Below, piece by piece: positions 31,593-42,450 of a DNA stretch of 64,000 nt. Under the pieces are notes generated by a model, which was not told the origin of the DNA, ran no database searches, and saw nothing but the letters and a program-made list of their open reading frames with translations. The position numbers and the translations under genes were made by a program. Where the stretch lies: contig OW203993.1 of NCBI GenBank assembly GCA_934047225.1, positions 22,458,069 through 22,522,068 on the forward strand. The letters are read 5' to 3'. The number at the start of each line of letters is the position of its first letter. The stretch's first letter is position 1. This DNA comes from Ypsolopha sequella (Eukaryota; Arthropoda; Insecta; Lepidoptera; Ypsolophidae).

Positions 31593-31850
31593 CCCTTTAC
31601 GCTGCCACCACTATTAGGATCGGCCTTGGAAGAATCTTTTTAAAAAAGGAAATAATCTTTTACACAAAATAACTTTAATAAAATTGCCTATAAAAGTATA
31701 TGTCTGGAACGCGACGCGGGCTGTGACGAACTGAAGGGCCGCGGAGCGGTCTAGGAGTTTTGTATAATGTATTTTGCTGACTCTAATGGAAAATATTAGA
31801 AACAGGGCAGATTACTATACATATGAATCCTATAACTATAACCCTATAAA
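31593..31850 (-). repeat. Primer-binding site and probable 5' LTR of the Gypsy element
   Basis: TGGTGGCAGCGTAAAGGG on the minus strand (31610-31593) has the TGG start and length of a tRNA primer site. Upstream (31611 to about 31850) is a plausible LTR with an ACTTTTATAGGC TATA-like box (near 31690) and GC-rich stretch. The outer end is not defined, since no second LTR is seen. Confidence 0.5.
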
Positions 31851-31858
31851 TAAAACCC

Positions 31859-32034
31859 TATAAAACAACTTTTAAGAATAAAACAACTTTTTTAAAGTGT
31901 TTATTTATTTTTATTAAATTCTTAGCTTAGGATGAATTTTATTTTCTATAAAACAACTTTTAAGAATAAAACAACTTTTTTGAAGTGTTTATTTATTTTT
32001 ATTAAATTCTTAGCTTAGGATGAATTTTATTTTC
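31859..32034. repeat. 88-bp tandem duplication
   Basis: TATAAAACAACTTTTAAGAA at 31859 and at 31947 start two units differing at only one or two positions. Each is AT-rich and ends GATGAATTTTATTTTCT. It lies between the Gypsy LTR and the next BEL element. No coding capacity. Confidence 0.85.
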
Positions 32035-32559
32035 TAAAACATTTCTCTTTGCATGTTTACAATAAAAGTGCAATTTCACAATTATCATTTGATTAATGAT
32101 GTGCATTAAATGGTCGTTACACGAAAAATTTGATGGATATTTTGTGTTACGGTAATCTCGTGTCGCAGTGATAGATTGCCGGACAGTTTTTTCGTGTTAT
32201 TGCCTGCTTTTTAACCGGGTGCATATAGCACAAATATAGTAAACATTTTTTTTTTTTTTTTTCTCTACTCGTCTCTGCTCTTTTTGTTTATGGTACACAT
32301 ATAGGGTGTTCCACGTTGGTTTATCAGCTCATATACAGGTTGTTTAAAAAAAAAAAAATTTTTTTTTCCTCTGTCGTGTTTATTTAAGAGTTCCGTGTTC
32401 CGTTTGAACATAGTCATTGTTACTTCATCCGCGCAAGTATCTCAGCTCTATTCATCTATCTCATCAATTATTTCAGTTGTACGCTCGCTCTTATAGTTCA
32501 GCTCAAACTCGTTGCGTATTTTATCTTAGTAAACAACCACCTAGTTTAACAAGATTAAG
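32035..32559. other. Leader-like stretch before a BEL gag, no gene
   Basis: It contains a T17 run (about 32245-32261) and an A/T run (32347-32367). It should include the 5' LTR and primer site of the BEL whose gag begins at 32560, but neither could be identified. CAGCTC and TTATCTTAGTAAACAACC just before the ATG read like an untranslated leader. Confidence 0.35.
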
Positions 32560-33786
32560 ATGCCTTCGAAATCACAAGCCGCGATGTTTCGTGAGGCCGT
32601 AAAGGCGATAGTTCTGTTAAAGGAGATTGGTGCGGCGGTCGAGGCAGGCGACAGAAAAACATATTCTGTGGCGGACTTCACCGCTCGTTACGCAAACATA
32701 CAAAGCGTTAAAACTAAGTTAGAGGACGTATATTATGAGATCCTTGACGATGAGGATTTGTCCGACGAAACTGAGGCAACCTACACGAAAAATTTTCAGT
32801 CGGCACTTAGCAACTATGATGCTATCCTAGTGGCATTCGAAAATTAAAGGAAAAATCAGCTCTTCCGGACAAGACGCAACCCCTCAGCTCAAGTACACCC
32901 GTTGGTGTTCTACCAAAAATACCCATTCGGAGTTTCACTCGAACGTGGAAGAATGGCCCTCATTTATTGCTGTTTTTAGGAGCCTCATCAGTGAGATGGC
33001 TACAGTCTCGGATGCTGTCAAGCTGCATTATTTGTTAGGTGCCCTAAAGGGTGAGGCACATGAGATGGTGAAACACCTCTACCCTACCAACCACATACCA
33101 TAGCCATGGAAATTCTCACCAAGCGTTACGACAATCGTCGCGTACTCATTGACCGATTTGTGGACATCATCATGAACCTTCCGCACATCCACATGCGCTC
33201 GGATATCCGCACATCGTTTTTAATTCCGCTTATCTCAGCGCAAAGCGCTCTCCGCAACCTCGATCTGCCCATGAAAGATTCTGACTATGTTTTCGTGTCC
33301 ATGGTGGTGCGAAAACTACAAGGCGAGCTCCGCACTCTTTTCGAGCGGAAGTACGGATCTCGCGCAACTCTGCCCACGCTCAAGAACCTCATTGAGTTCT
33401 TGGAAGAGCACGCACGCTGCAAGGAGAATGAGTCGTCGTCCCTTGCGTCACAGGATGCTTCTTCTTCAGCACGGCTCGGCCCGTCAAAAAGGCTCACTCA
33501 GCTCAATCAGCTAGTTCAGCCCACTCGAGGTACTTCACGTCAGCCCTACCAGGCTCATCAAGAGTTCCGCCCCATGGCTCCTCGGCAGGACAATCGCTCC
33601 CCCCGTCCTATTCGTCAACCATTTTTGGCATTTGAGACAGCGCCAGTTTACTCGGCCCAAACATCCCCATCACCCACTCGCCAACAAAATTATTCGGCTC
33701 AACCTTCTTCCCCTACTGGTGGTATGCCATGCCCATACTGCAAGAATAGGGGACATAAGCTCATCGCCTTTCCACAATTTAATAAC
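32560..33786 (+). pseudogene. gag: BEL/Pao gag, frameshifted
   Basis: The ATG at 32560 opens an N-terminal domain (MPSKSQAAMFREAVKAI, then ANIQSVKTKLEDVYYEI) to a TAA at 32845. A second frame (about 32850-33100) has EEWPSFIAVFRSLI and AVKLHYLLGALKGEAHEMV, the conserved BEL gag core. A third starts near 33106 with LTKRYDNRRVLIDRFVD and LPTLKNLIEFLEEHARCKE, a Pro/Gln/Ser-rich linker and a single CPYCKNRGHKLIAFPQF zinc-knuckle-like end near 33740-33785. At 33787 the sequence switches to an inverted primer site and LTR. At least two frame breaks. Confidence 0.75.
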
Positions 33787-33806
33787 CATCCGGTTCGAAG
33801 GACCAA
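33787..33806 (-). promoter_or_regulatory. BEL primer-binding site in inverted orientation
   Basis: On the minus strand TGGTCCTTCGAACCGGAT starts at 33805, five bases after the LTR end (TTACA at 33810). It matches the primer sites of the other BELs here: TGGTCCTTCGAGTCGATT at 44069 and TGGTCCTTCGAGAATT near 58150. It therefore marks the left inverted LTR as a 5' LTR with its primer site, joined directly to plus-strand gag. Confidence 0.7.
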
Positions 33807-33809
33807 AAA

Positions 33810-34128
33810 TGTAACCGCGAGGTTACAGGAATGCAGAGCTGATGGGATTTGAGTATTGATTGGAGAATTGTGGGTAAACTGACTGACCTTTGATGATGAT
33901 TGGGGATGGGCCTACAAATGCGCCGCGTGGCGTCCCTCCTTGTTGGGCTGATGGAGCTGGCGCCTTGGGCAGGAATGTGCAGGATTGTCTTGGAGTAATG
34001 TGAACACAACACTGGTATATAATGTGAACACAACACTGGTAGGTACGCGATATTGGTTGTGCCGGCGGCGCGAGTGTGCACACGTGTGGTTCGGACGATG
34101 TCCCGCGCGGAAGAGAGAGAGAGAGAAT
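33810..34128 (-). repeat. Inverted BEL LTR, left arm
   Basis: About 318 bp that match, in reverse complement, bases about 35116-35434. The outer end is the near-palindrome TGTAACCGCGAGGTTACA, the inner end a (CT)n tract next to CTTCCGCGCGGGACATC. It includes a 25-bp tandem duplicate (ACCAGTGTTGTGTTCACATT, twice). The two copies look almost identical, so they arose together recently. Confidence 0.85.
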
Positions 34129-34129
34129 G

Positions 34130-34791
34130 CGATAAGTGAACTCATCAGTTTGAGGAATCCACTGTATCCCCAGAACCTTAATGGAATTAGAGTCGGGACT
34201 GAAGTCAAAGTCCTTGGGCATGTCGCACTGGTCATCTGGGAACCGTTCAAGGAGCTGAGGCGAGTTGGAGGTCCATTTACTGAGCTGGAAGCCACCTAGG
34301 GCGAGTAACTCGATCAGATCGTTTTGGAGCGACTGAGCAGATTCCACAGAATCTGCACCTGAGAGAATGTCGTCCACAAATATTGATTTGCGGAGGACCT
34401 GAGCAGCGTGGGGGTAGCGATGACCTTCGTCATCAGCCAATTGGAGTAAAGTGCGGATGGCATGGTATGGGCTGGACCTTAATCCATATGTGACGGTATT
34501 AAGGGCATACGTGAGCAGGGGCTGGTCGGGTGAAGACCGCCAGAGAATGAGTTGAAAAGGTCTTTGCTCTGGGTGAATGAGGATATTTCTAAACATCATT
34601 CGGATGTCAGTGCTGAAAACTTGTGAGTGGATCCTGAAGGACATGATAATGTCAACAATATCTTGTTGAAGAGCTGGACCTGTATGAAGACAATCATTTA
34701 AATTGACGCCATTTGAGCTTTTACAACTTCCGTCAAAGACGCAGCTTAACTTTTCTGACCTTTGCTCATAAATCCCATTTCTATATCCCAC
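34130..34791 (-). pseudogene. BEL reverse transcriptase fragment (inverted half)
   Basis: The minus-strand frame reads EKLSCVFDGSCKSSNGVNLND, FSTDIRMMFRNILIHP, ALNTVTYGLRSSPYHA, the catalytic motif IFVDDILSGADS and FQLSKWTSNSPQLLERF. It then runs to IKVLGIQWIPQTDEFTYRI, where the frame falls straight into LTR sequence. So RT is cut just after its connection to RNase H and fused to the LTR. On the right it meets integrase-end sequence of opposite orientation near 34785. Confidence 0.85.
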
Positions 34792-34794
34792 ATC

Positions 34795-35079
34795 ATGGCA
34801 TATTTAAGCCAAGATTTCCCTTCTTCCCCTCCTCGAGTGGGTGAACTGGTCCTCATCAAAGAGGATGACCTGCCTCCGCTCCAATGGAAGTTGGGGAGAA
34901 TTCTCCGCACGATACCTGGCAAGGATGGAGTGATCCGAGTTGTGGATCTGGACACAGCCCATGGAAATCTGCGACGACCTGTGTTCAAGATAGCCAGGCT
35001 GCCGTTGGATTCAGCTCAAGAGGAGTCGCAGCCCCGGCCCCCCCAGGATGTTCACGCCACGAGCGTGACGGATGACTAA
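34795..35079 (+). pseudogene. BEL integrase C-terminal domain fragment
   Basis: The plus-strand frame MAYLSQDFPSS...VGELVLIKEDDLPPLQWKLGRI...GKDGVIRVVDL...FKIARLPLDS is the small beta-barrel-like C-terminal domain that ends BEL pol proteins. It stops at 35079, followed by about 30 bp and the LTR. No catalytic integrase residues are present. It forms the right half of the head-to-head structure. Confidence 0.8.
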
Positions 35080-35109
35080 TTTCGCAACACAGCGTCGCGC
35101 CGAAGCGCG

Positions 35110-35434
35110 CGCTCGGCGCTGGCTCTCTCTCTTCCGCGCGGGACATCGTCCGAACCACACGTGTGCACACTCGCGCCGCCGGCACAACCAATATCGCGTA
35201 CCTACCAGTGTTGTGTTCACATTATATACCAGTGTTGTGTTCACATTACTCCAAGACAATCCTGCACATTCCTGCCCAAGGCGCCAGCTCCATCAGCCCA
35301 ACAAGGAGGGACGCCACGCGGCGCATTTGTCGGCCCATCCCCAATCATCATCAAAGGTCAGTCAGTTTACCCACAATTCTCCAATCAATACTCAAATCCC
35401 ATCAGCTCTGCATTCCTGTAACCTCGCGGTTACA
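35110..35434 (+). repeat. BEL LTR, right arm
   Basis: It follows the pol end at 35079 after about 30 bp and ends ACCTCGCGGTTACA at 35434. Inside are the same tandem 25-bp block and CCCAAGGCGCCAGCTCC as in the left arm. The sequence continues directly into a gag of another BEL at 35435, without a primer site, so this copy acts as a 3' LTR. Confidence 0.85.
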
Positions 35435-37721
35435 TGCATTACCTTGCCATCCAAAGCCATCACTCATTTGCGATCATTTTTGGACACATTAAAGGAAAAT
35501 TTACTTGCCTTGGAAGCACTCGATATGCCTGTAATGCATTGGAGTTTCATTCTGTTGCATATTGTTTTAGATAAATTGGATAATCAGCTAAGAAATGATT
35601 TTGAATTACATTTAAAAATGTTAGATATGCCAAAGATGTCTAACATGTTTGAATTTATGGAATAACGTTGTAAAGCTATGACGCGTGCATCATCTAAGCC
35701 CTCTGTACAAGTTATGCAAGGCGTACTCAAGGTCAATTCTTCCAATAATAGGCTAAATGCAAAGGTAGGTACTTACTTATCAAGTTTGGCACAAAATTGT
35801 GTTTGTTGTAATGGAGAAGCACATGAGTTGTATTGTTGCCAAATATTTTTAAATATGTTGCCACGGGATCGGAAGGCATTCGTTACAGCTCACCGGCTAT
35901 GCTATAATTGTTTGGGTCCACACTCAAGCAAGAAATGTTTATCTAAACAAGTATGTAAACATTGGATTTAATCATTCACTTTTACATTTTCCAAGGACAT
36001 TCAGCAACCAACAAAATGGTTCATTTTCACAAAATTTCCAGCAGGGAAGCTCATCGTTTAATGGTGTACCAGGAAACTCATCTCCAAACACACATCATAG
36101 AACCTCATCACAAGTTGTTCAAGGTCATGGTCAAGGTTCTCCTGAGGTTTCTGCTAATAGCTCAACCTTCCAGAATAAAATTCATCAATATCATACCGTT
36201 TTACTTGCAACAGCCATAATTCATATTAGGAATGGCAATGGTGAATGGTGTGAGATCCGTTCTCTAATTGATCCCGGTTCAATGTGCAGTTTTGCAAGTG
36301 CTTCATGTGCAAAAAGGTTAAGGTTACCAATTCAAAAGGATTCATGTTCACTTTCAGCACTCAGTGGGGGGGGGGGGGGAGTTCAACGCACTGATGGATG
36401 GATATCATGAGATATTAAACCAAGGTTTTCTGAAGAGCCAAGTTTCAAGGCTTCAGCTTGCATCATGCAAAGGCTCACAAAAGATCTTCCATCTTCTTAT
36501 GTACCAGAAGGTATTTCTCATTATTTTGATGGTTTGATATTGACTGATCCAAAATTTCATCAAAAAGAAAAAAATGATTTTTTTCTTGGGGCTCATCTTT
36601 ATGACAGCATTCTCAAGGGTGATTCACCAATCAAATTGCAGCCTTATCTACCAGCTGCAATTCAAACCAAGTTAGGTTTTATTCTGATGGGTAAAACAAG
36701 CATTGATATGGATATTTCATCATCGAGGGATATTTCAGCATTTCATAGTACATGGGAAAACACACTTGAACAATCAATTGTCAAGTTTTGGGAAATGGAA
36801 ACGGTACCGTCAGCTAAACAAATATTGAGTTCTGAAGATGCTTTCTGTGAAGAGCATTTTCTCTCAACACATAAAAGGGATAACAGTGGTAGGTTCTCTG
36901 TGCAGTTGCCTTTCAAAGTAGACGCACCATCTTTAGGGGAGACTAAAGATATTGCTATGCGTAGGTTTTCCAGGTTGGAGCGACGTTTGAGTAGAGAACC
37001 TCTTCTCAAGGAAATGTATTGTGCCTTTTTAAAGGAGTATGAAGAGTTGGGACATATGACTCTTATACCTAATCTGAAGTCGAATCCAGGTTTGTATTAC
37101 AGCCCTCATCATGGAGTACTGCGACTGTCTAGTAGTAGTACTAAGCTTCGTGTAGTGTATGACGCAAGTAGCGGCTCTTCGAATAAAATTGCTTTAAACC
37201 AGGTTTTATTGTCAGGACCAAAGCTACAACAAAATATAGTTGACATTATTACAAGATTCAGGGTTCATACGATCGTTTTTACTTCAGATATTAAGCAAAT
37301 GTATCTGCAAATCAACATACAGGAAATCTATGGTCCTTATCAAAGGATTCTATGGCGCTCGAGTGTCAACGAAGCTGTCAAGGAGTACGAGCTTAACACT
37401 GTGACGTATGGTGTCACGACCGCTTCCTTCTTGGCAATGCGGAGTCTCAAGAAATTGGCTGAAGACGGACAGAGAGCTCATGCAGACGCTAGTAGGGTAA
37501 TTCTACAGGATATTTTCGTTGATGATGTTGTTTTAGGTAGCTCATCTTTACCAAAGGTTCTCAAGTTGAAGGATGATCTCATAGCTCTTTTAAAATCTGG
37601 TGGGTTTGAGTTTAGAAAATGGTGTAGCAATTCAAAGGAATTTTTAGCAAGTATTCCCACTGAGATTTTGGGTGATCTGAAAGTAATGGATACGGACTGT
37701 ATGGATGTAATGGATATTTAA
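35435..37721 (+). pseudogene. gag-pol: BEL/Pao gag-protease-RT, 5' and 3' truncated
   Basis: Frames at 35435-35665 (LEALDMPVMHWSFILLHIVL), 35678-35971 (zinc knuckles CVCCNGEAHELYCC and CYNCLGPHSSKKC) and about 36200-36460 (protease region, IRSLIDPGSMCSFAS) are shifted against each other. From 36465 one frame stays open for 418 codons with FFLGAHLYDSIL, FWEMETVPS, SPHHGVLRLSSSSTKLRVVYD, FTSDIKQMYLQIN, NTVTYGVTTASF and the catalytic IFVDDVVLGSS, to FEFRKWCSN. It stops near the RT end; RNase H and integrase are missing. A G12 run (36367-36378) marks one frame break. The family differs from BEL-A, B and C. Confidence 0.85.
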
Positions 37722-37949
37722 CTTTTTGTATGAAAGAAACATGTATCTTAAATAAAATTCCTCTTCTATATTTAAAAATTTATTGAAAAATTAAAAGGTC
37801 AACAACATTCTATCTGCAGAATCCCAAAATTCACTTAAGAAAACACCGTTCTATCTGTCAATTTAGACAAAATTTATTCGCGATTTCAGTTATTAATTCA
37901 CTTGTAAGTCTAATCGAAAGGAATATTTATACATGTTTTACTTTTGTCT
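37722..37949. other. AT-rich spacer
   Basis: No frame or repeat that I can classify, apart from an inexact repeat of AATTCACTT-type words and CTATCTG(C/T). Confidence 0.3.
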
Positions 37950-38935
37950 AAAGGGTGTCTACATTAAAGCATCCAAGACATTTTACTTAACTACTCTGGA
38001 TATCTCCCAAATAACTATCTATGGAGTGCATGATAGAAAAGAGAAATTAGCTGCTGCTGCTCCTTGTGATGACAGAGGGAAACACAACAACCACAAAACA
38101 ATATCAGATTCTCAAAAAGAACTGGTGCGAAAGCATATAGAATCGGTAACAGCAATTGATTCACATTATTGCAACAACATGGAGAAAATATTTGGTTCCC
38201 TTTCTTAGTGTCAGCAAGAAGTATGATGTGTATTTAAAATATACTAAATAATGTAAACATCTTTTCACTAAGGAAAACAACTTGTGTTTCCATGTCCCAA
38301 AAAAAGATAGATGCGACACCTGTGAGGAGTGGAAGGTGTAATAAAGAAAATAACACAAACGATGAGTTGAACCAAATATATGAAAAACGCATAGCATAGA
38401 AAAATGCAATGAGAAGAGACAGGGAAAAAGATAGAAACAGGAAAAGCTGGAACTTATATTGTAAGTGGCTTGATTGCAGTTTTGAAAGCAATATTTACGA
38501 AAGATCCAAATATAAGAAAATTGACGTTATGGTGTGACTCCTGTGTAGCACAGAATCGCAATTCATTGATGTCGTTTGCATTTTTAAATTTTATTAAAGA
38601 AAATAAAAACATGGGAGTCCATAGAAATTAAATTCTCAACCCCTGGACACTGCTGTGCAGGAAGCCGACGCTGTCCATTCATGTATTGACAGAGTGATGT
38701 CTGCTGCTGAATTGTACTCTCCGCTTTCACTAAACCGACTCCTAAAGAACGTAGAAGCAAATAAACTATATACTATCATAAATGTGAAGCCAAACGATAT
38801 CTATGAATACACCTATAGTATTGGTGCTAAATCACTGGACTATTCAAATTTGCCTTTTACCAAACTGACATTTCTGAAATTCACTCAATGTTATTTCACT
38901 GTTTTTTTACAAAATAAGCCAGAATAGTTAAGGGT
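37950..38935 (+). pseudogene. Relic of an insect DDE-type transposase-like gene
   Basis: The first frame (37933-38208) has VHDRKEKLAAAAPCDDRGKH, then KELVRKHIESVTAIDSHYC. A middle part is broken by many stops but includes CFHVPKKDRCDTCEEW (a Cys pair near 38290) and a LWCDSCVAQNRNSLMSF block near 38530. The last frame (38655-38927) starts with EADAVHSCIDRVM. A spaced Asp (WCDSC), then HCxxEADAVH, fits a DDE-like core. I recall similar proteins as widespread in insect genomes but cannot name the superfamily. It is certainly inactive. Confidence 0.5.
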
Positions 38936-39735
38936 CAGTATACTAAAAATAGTCGATAGGCAACGAAGAAATCTTCGGTCTCAGGCCATAATGATTGAGT
39001 TTCCACGAAATATTCCAGAAGTACATATTGTACCTTGTAAAAAAAAAATTATCTCTGCAAAAGGCTGCCTTTTAGTTTTTTTAATAGTAAACTGGAAGAA
39101 ATAGATCCGAAACATAAATTAAATACTTATTACTACAAAAATTGAAAATTGATAAATAAACCATATGAATTAAGGCAAAATTAAGTAATACTATATTTGT
39201 GACCCCATAACATTAAAATAGTCTTCCCTTAAAGTTTGTAATTTGTCAGTTGCTCCAAGGCGACGTACCTATAGAATTGTTCCATAAGTACATGCTTTTT
39301 AATGGCTGACAGGAAATATAAGTTTTTTCCAAGTTATAAACGTTGGACTTAGAAATTATTCGCTTTCTGGCGCCTTGGCGGGTCGGCGCTGACGCCAAAA
39401 CTTTTAGTCTTTTACCGATAATGCTGCTATATTTACACTCCAATAAAAGTATTTAAGTAGGGCGTTATGTGGGCTCTATTTAACAGTTTCGTATTTTGCA
39501 GATACTTTGGGAAAAGCTAATAAAAGCTGAAGTTGATCGAAGTAACATCAGATCTACAAACAGATGCAGAAGAAGACACCAACAAAAGGCCAAAGCGTAA
39601 ACCCCATAAAACAAAGAGGTTTATGCTAAGCGATAATGATGAAAGCGACATGCATCAATATTAAAAATACATCCGTCCTCCGCCAGTGAAAAAGCAGTTT
39701 TGAAAGTGTAAGTTTTTGTTTATATACAAACCAAA
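38936..39735. other. No gene recognised
   Basis: AT-rich DNA. A short open stretch near 39560-39660 encodes an acidic/Lys-rich peptide (DAEEDTNKRPKRKPHKTKR, then a TAA) that could be a transposase tail. Between 39250 and 39460 lies a GC-richer patch (GGCGCCTTGGCGGGTCGGCG) without a frame. Confidence 0.3.
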
Positions 39736-39737
39736 TG

Positions 39738-39935
39738 ATGATGATCCACTGTCAAAAGTAACAGATATCCTCTTTGCAGACGATACAACAAGCCTAACAA
39801 GTTCTAATAACATCGATTCATAAAATATTCAAGCAGAAAAAGCAGTCAGCGAATTATGTACTTGGTTTCAAGAAAATAATTAACTTTTTAATAAAGAAAA
39901 ACCACAATTCATGTAGCGCCAAAGAACATCACGTG
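39738..39935 (+). pseudogene. LINE reverse transcriptase scrap
   Basis: About 65 codons read in one plus frame with three in-frame stops: KVTDILFADDTTSL (the catalytic FADD box), then IQAEKAVSELCTWFQENN and FNKEKPQFM. The order YADD, followed by helix and NxxKT-like block, is that of Jockey/CR1 LINEs. Nothing else of the element is left. Confidence 0.7.
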
Positions 39936-40423
39936 CAATGTATCGCTTGAATGCTGACAAAGAAAAAGATAATGACGTGATCATATATATTCTGTGGATC
40001 TTCAAAAAATAATCATGTTCCACGGTTAGAAATGTTTAAAACTGCCCTATTTTAAAAGCGGCTTGTTGTCTACAATGAAAGTTTTGTACCCGTCGGTGAC
40101 AAACAAAAAGGGCGGAAAATATTTCCTTTGCTGTGGCGCGAGGCTGTCTCAGGGCGTTCGAGTGAGGACCTTTTATGCTTATTGGCCTTGATAGCAAACA
40201 GAGATTTAAAGGACATTATATTTTGGGCCGATAATTTCTCTTCACAAAACAAAAATTGGATGCTCTTCTCTTTTTTGGATTTTTATAATCAATACTAAAC
40301 GCTCACGAGAACGTCATGTGATTTCACGCCTTGCTCATTTATGTGCATTATAAGCTGGAATATCAAGTAGTTACAAATAATTCGGTGTACAGATATGGTG
40401 GAAAAATTCGTCGTTCCAGATAC

Positions 40424-40520
40424 GAACCTCGGTGGCGCAGTCGGTCGGCGCCTGTCATGTTAACAGGAGGCCGCAGGTTCGAATCCTGGCCAAGGGAAAT
40501 CTTCAAAATATTTGTGCTTC
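40424..40520 (+). repeat. tRNA-derived SINE head
   Basis: CCTCGGTGGCGCAGTCGGTC is an A box with a perfect GCGC/GCGC D stem. A CCTGT/ACAGG anticodon stem follows, then GCAGGTTCGAATCCTGGCC, the B box. The loop CATGTTA lacks the invariant U33 and the acceptor ends pair badly, so it is not a working tRNA. After the B box comes AATCTTCAAAATATTTGTGC, shared with the tandem units at 17300-17580, which marks a SINE family. Confidence 0.7.
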
Positions 40521-40914
40521 TCAATTTTTTTCTGACTGATTTCTAGTTTGTTATGCGCTCTAATGATAACTTTAAAAAGTCTATATTATTCGAATATTTT
40601 TTTCGATTATTCGAATATTATTCTTATATTGCATATATATATATATAGCCCTAGGAACCTCGAAGAAGTTATATTATTTAAAGTTATTTGTTTCAGCACT
40701 ATCTCAAAAACTAGTACGTACAAGCACAATAGGGTGCCGAATTGTTTGTCACGCACTACCATTTTACCATATTACTCGCACTTGGCCTTTTTTTTTTCTG
40801 AAAGCTATTAGAGTACGCTAGATTTTATCGTAAATTAGGTAGGTATCTAATAAAATGTCATAGTCATAGGTAGGCAATCACTCGGCGACTTCCCTAAACC
40901 TAAATAAGAATTAA
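40521..40914. other. Non-coding spacer
   Basis: AT-rich with a (TA)n tract at 40632-40647. No supported gene. Confidence 0.35.
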
Positions 40915-41446
40915 TCAATACATTTTCAAAGAATCGATAAGATCGCAACCGATATCATGTAAATTTGTCACTGGAATATTGCTGACACACTTAACTCTCG
41001 TTAAAATACATTTTAAATATATATCCCTTTGAATTGCTTGTCTAGTAGCTCGATTATTGCGTCTTGATCGTTGAGGCGTATTTATATTCGTAGTCGCATT
41101 TATCAGGCAAAAATCGGAATCTTTGTATCCATCTCTATCTCTTATAATATTATGGAGCAAACATGCCACTTTTTTGAGCAATCTAGTATGTATCACATTC
41201 GTTTCAATAGGTTTAACGAATAGTCTCTATTTATTTGTCAATATTCCAAATGCATTTTCTATGGTAACTCGTGCTCTAGATAATCTTTTATTAAATTTTG
41301 TTTTTTCATCACCTTGATGATTATTCGCTGGATAGAGTCGCATCAAAAAAATTTTTAACGGGTAAGTTTCGTCACCTATGAATACATACGGTATAGATGA
41401 TTCGATCCCGGGAGAATTTGTGGTGATGGCATATTAATTTGACCAG
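40915..41446 (-). pseudogene. PIF/Harbinger transposase, C-terminal part
   Basis: On the minus strand, PSPQILPGSN near 41425 and IPYVFIGDETYPLKIFLMRL (the second catalytic Asp in GDE) are followed by NKRLSRARVTIENAFGIL with the catalytic Glu. Then a TAG near 41227, and VIHTRLLKKVACLLHNIIRD to a stop at 40915. These are the DDE_Tnp_4 blocks of Harbinger transposases. The N-terminal half is missing, a frameshift lies near 41400, and one nonsense codon is present. Confidence 0.8.
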
Positions 41447-41998
41447 TGTAGCGGCCCACCCGTTCGGGATCCGTCGGGAAACGTCCGCCATGCTCAGTGC
41501 TCAGGGTCCGAGCTCTCGAGTCGTTCGCCCTGCCGACCGCGCGCGCGATAGTCAGTCGAGCTGCCACCGCCGCCGTCGCAAGCACGCATGTACAATTAAC
41601 CGTCACCTCGCGATCCTCTCTTTCGAGTTTTTACGAAATATTTGTATTCTCTAATTGTTTATGTAAAGTTCATTGGAATAACGACATTCAGTAACTTTAT
41701 AGTGGCGTGCCCAACTCGGAGCCGAACTTTAATTCGTGTTGAGCGCCTGTGGGATACGTAACTCACCGGGAAGTTGTGTGTGGTTACATTGTTTACTTGT
41801 TGCTATGCCGCGAAACCGGCGAAACACGTGAAACCGGCAACAACCAACAACGACGAGATGCTAGGAGACGACTCAAGCGATCCTGAACAGCACGACTCAG
41901 CGGCGGCGGCAAAGCAGCGCGCCAAATCGCGGAGCCACGTCAAGCACGGTCACCGAGACATTCCTGGTCGGCGTTATGGAGACCTTCGCCAGAATTTA
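41447..41998 (+). mobile_element. 5' end of a Gypsy-like element: LTR, primer site, start of gag
   Basis: GC-rich sequence from TGTAGCGGCCCACC (41447) to about 41701 looks like an LTR. It is followed at 41703 by TGGCGTGCCCAACTCGG, a plausible tRNA primer site. A gag-like start (CTATGCCGCGAAACC near 41802) opens a Ser/Lys-rich N-terminus ending TVTETFLVGVMETFAR in one frame. At about 41999 a LINE 3' tail cuts it. No partner LTR is visible. Confidence 0.5.
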
Positions 41999-42450
41999 TT
42001 TATTTATTTATACACATGAATACATTACAGACACAAGTCCAATGCGTATACATGGAAAACAGAAAGAAATTTTAATACACTAAAAATCAAAATATACATA
42101 CACTTAGAATAAAAATGGTCACTGCTCCAAGTATTTCACCACACATGTGTGGATTTGGGTCAGTGATGCAGAGAAAACATCCACCTCTGGTTGATCTCTA
42201 GCCATACCGTTGAGTAAACGAAGCACGCGGCTAAGAGGGGCCCTGTTCACGAGGTTAGTGAAATTTATCAAATTTGTGTGTCGTTCCCTGAAATGACACG
42301 GTGTTCACTGAATGACCAATACGTTCTCTGGATGACGATACGGTTACTTGCACAGTAAGAGAAAGTTTAAATAACAAATGAAAATAGACACATCTATGAG
42401 TTATACTTACTTATTAAACTTGTTTCAAGGTCTGTACTTAAAAATACTAT
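41999..42450 (-). pseudogene. 3' end of a LINE
   Basis: The left end is a (TTTA)n simple tail. Minus-strand frame near 42330-42120 reads NRAPLSRVLRLLNGMARD and SASLTQIHTCVVKYLEQ then stop: a LINE ORF2 C-terminus. The rest is a 3' UTR. It is inserted in the Gypsy piece at 41999. Confidence 0.6.

Larger units (their letters stand above)
29239..31850 (-). mobile_element. Second Gypsy element (gag, RT, primer site and LTR)
   Basis: Reading the minus strand from 31850: a probable 5' LTR (about 31850-31611), a primer-binding site TGGTGGCAGCGTAAAGGG (31610-31593), a leader, gag, then pol to the start of RNase H (cut at about 29239). The leader has a 49-bp tandem duplication at 31332-31433 (GAGCTGGTCACACAGCTGGA repeated). 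Protease is missing between gag and RT, pointing to an internal deletion near 30290. The 3' half, including integrase and 3' LTR, is lost. Confidence 0.75.

Noticed and set aside
33985..34299. Plus-strand frame over the inverted LTR and RT
   Set aside because: Shadow of the minus-strand RT/LTR; the same amino-acid string appears opposite the right-arm LTR, showing it is LTR sequence rather than a gene.
38234..38491. Minus-strand frame with hydrophobic runs resembling a membrane protein
   Set aside because: It is the antisense of a Lys/Arg-rich decayed transposase region; hydrophobicity follows from the A-rich opposite strand.
40424..40497. Functional tRNA gene
   Set aside because: Anticodon loop lacks U33 and the acceptor ends do not pair; SINE-type sequence follows instead of a T-rich pol III terminator.
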